DNA of 12,096 nt from Planctomycetota bacterium. Its GTDB lineage: Bacteria > Planctomycetota > Phycisphaerae > UBA1845 > CAIVHJ01. The DNA is taken from assembly GCA_022573485.1 (NCBI GenBank), contig JACZTW010000090.1:1-12096 (forward strand). The letters run 5' to 3'. Under the pieces are notes generated by a model, which saw nothing but the letters and a program-made list of their open reading frames with translations, made no database searches and was not told where the DNA came from. Of this stretch, positions 11,700 through 12,096 are shown piece by piece; the first letter of the stretch is position 1; every line of letters begins with the position of its first letter. The position numbers were made by a program, and so were the translations under genes.

Positions 11700-12096
11700 T
11701 CAGCCGTCCATATTCTCCCAATTCAGAGGGAGAACCGGCGAAGGGAACGTATCCAACTGCCACCCGTCGCCACGATAGATCACGCCCCACATGGTGTAGG
11801 CGTTCGAATGCGGCATGACCTCGAACTCAGGACGACAACCGGCCATGAGCCAATTGTCTGCATACAGGAACCCAGCACCTGAAGTACCGATCGGCCGTCT
11901 CATTCGGACATTCTGATCCATGATTCCAGCGTGCCCATCGACAAACGAGGCATTAAACACCATCTTGTCACCGTGCCAGCCCATAGCCCACCTATCAACG
12001 CCAAAAGTCTCCCAACCACCCTGGTGGTTCCAAATGTGCGTCCACAGGGAGTTGCCTTCTGAATAGAGCACGGTCCGCGAAGGATTGCCGACTTGT
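11700..12096 (-). CDS. Prepilin-type (DUF1559-like) protein with H-Xn-DG motif, C-terminal part (start outside window)
   Basis: The frame is open to the end of the window, and QVGNPSRTVLYSEGNS precedes any plausible start, so this is the C-terminal part, about 131 residues. The segment WHGDKMVFNASFVDGHAG matches the C-terminal motif of the prepilin-processing-associated H-X9-DG family, which is greatly expanded in planctomycetes. Those proteins carry an N-terminal type IV pilin-like signal and are thought to be pseudopilin-like surface or secretion components. Here His and Asp-Gly are separated by 11 residues instead of 9. A Trp-rich tail (NWLMAGC, MWGVIYRGDGW, LNWENMDG) follows. The identification rests on the motif and on planctomycete-type context; the missing N-terminus would confirm it. 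Confidence 0.75.
   Translation of the reverse strand, partial: QVGNPSRTVLYSEGNSLWTHIWNHQGGWETFGVDRWAMGWHGDKMVFNASFVDGHAGIMDQNVRMRRPIGTSGAGFLYADNWLMAGCRPEFEVMPHSNAYTMWGVIYRGDGWQLDTFPSPVLPLNWENMDG

Overview
The window looks like chromosomal DNA of a GC-rich member of the Planctomycetota, probably an uncultured lineage near the Phycisphaerae. This is an inference from gene content: a secreted protein with a paired 'GC-type' dockerin-like C-terminus, a prepilin-type protein with an H-Xn-DG motif, a four-helix-bundle gene bounded by GATTTCG-type repeats, and REP-like palindromes. No marker gene that would fix the lineage is complete here.

Layout. On the plus strand, 1-646 is the 3' end of rho, overlapping by 4 bases a predicted lipoprotein methyltransferase (643-1398). 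Facing it is a secreted alpha/beta hydrolase (2553-1405, minus). A 692-base gap (2554-3245) holds a possible 36-aa ORF and leads to the dockerin-bearing exported protein (3246-3968, plus). From there to the end of the window every supported gene is on the minus strand: an exported protein with four zinc-ribbon-like repeats (4599-3988), an IsdG/HmoA-type monooxygenase (5079-4777), the long-chain olefin cluster (10847-5136), a small membrane protein with charged tails (11644-11219) and the 3' end of a pseudopilin-like gene (from beyond 12096 to 11700).

The core is a complete head-to-head hydrocarbon pathway. OleA (10847-9801) condenses two acyl-CoAs to a beta-keto acid, OleD (6140-5136) reduces it, OleC (7774-6137) makes a beta-lactone, and OleB (8658-7774) decarboxylates it to a cis-olefin. 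oleB-oleC-oleD overlap by 1 and 4 bases. oleA is separated from them by two unrelated items: a 425-bp unit made of a four-helix-bundle gene between perfect 32-bp inverted repeats, and an AhpD-like gene.

The most notable gene is that AhpD-like one (9361-8810). It reads as two open frames in the same phase, split by one TGA exactly where the family's second redox cysteine lies, giving Asn-Glu-Cys-His-Tyr-TGA followed four codons later by His. A hairpin with a GGUC loop starts at a bacterial-SECIS-like distance after the TGA. I read it as one 183-aa selenoprotein with a Cys-x-x-Sec centre. A REP-like palindrome supplies its stop codon, and a candidate promoter just beyond it would restart transcription at oleB.
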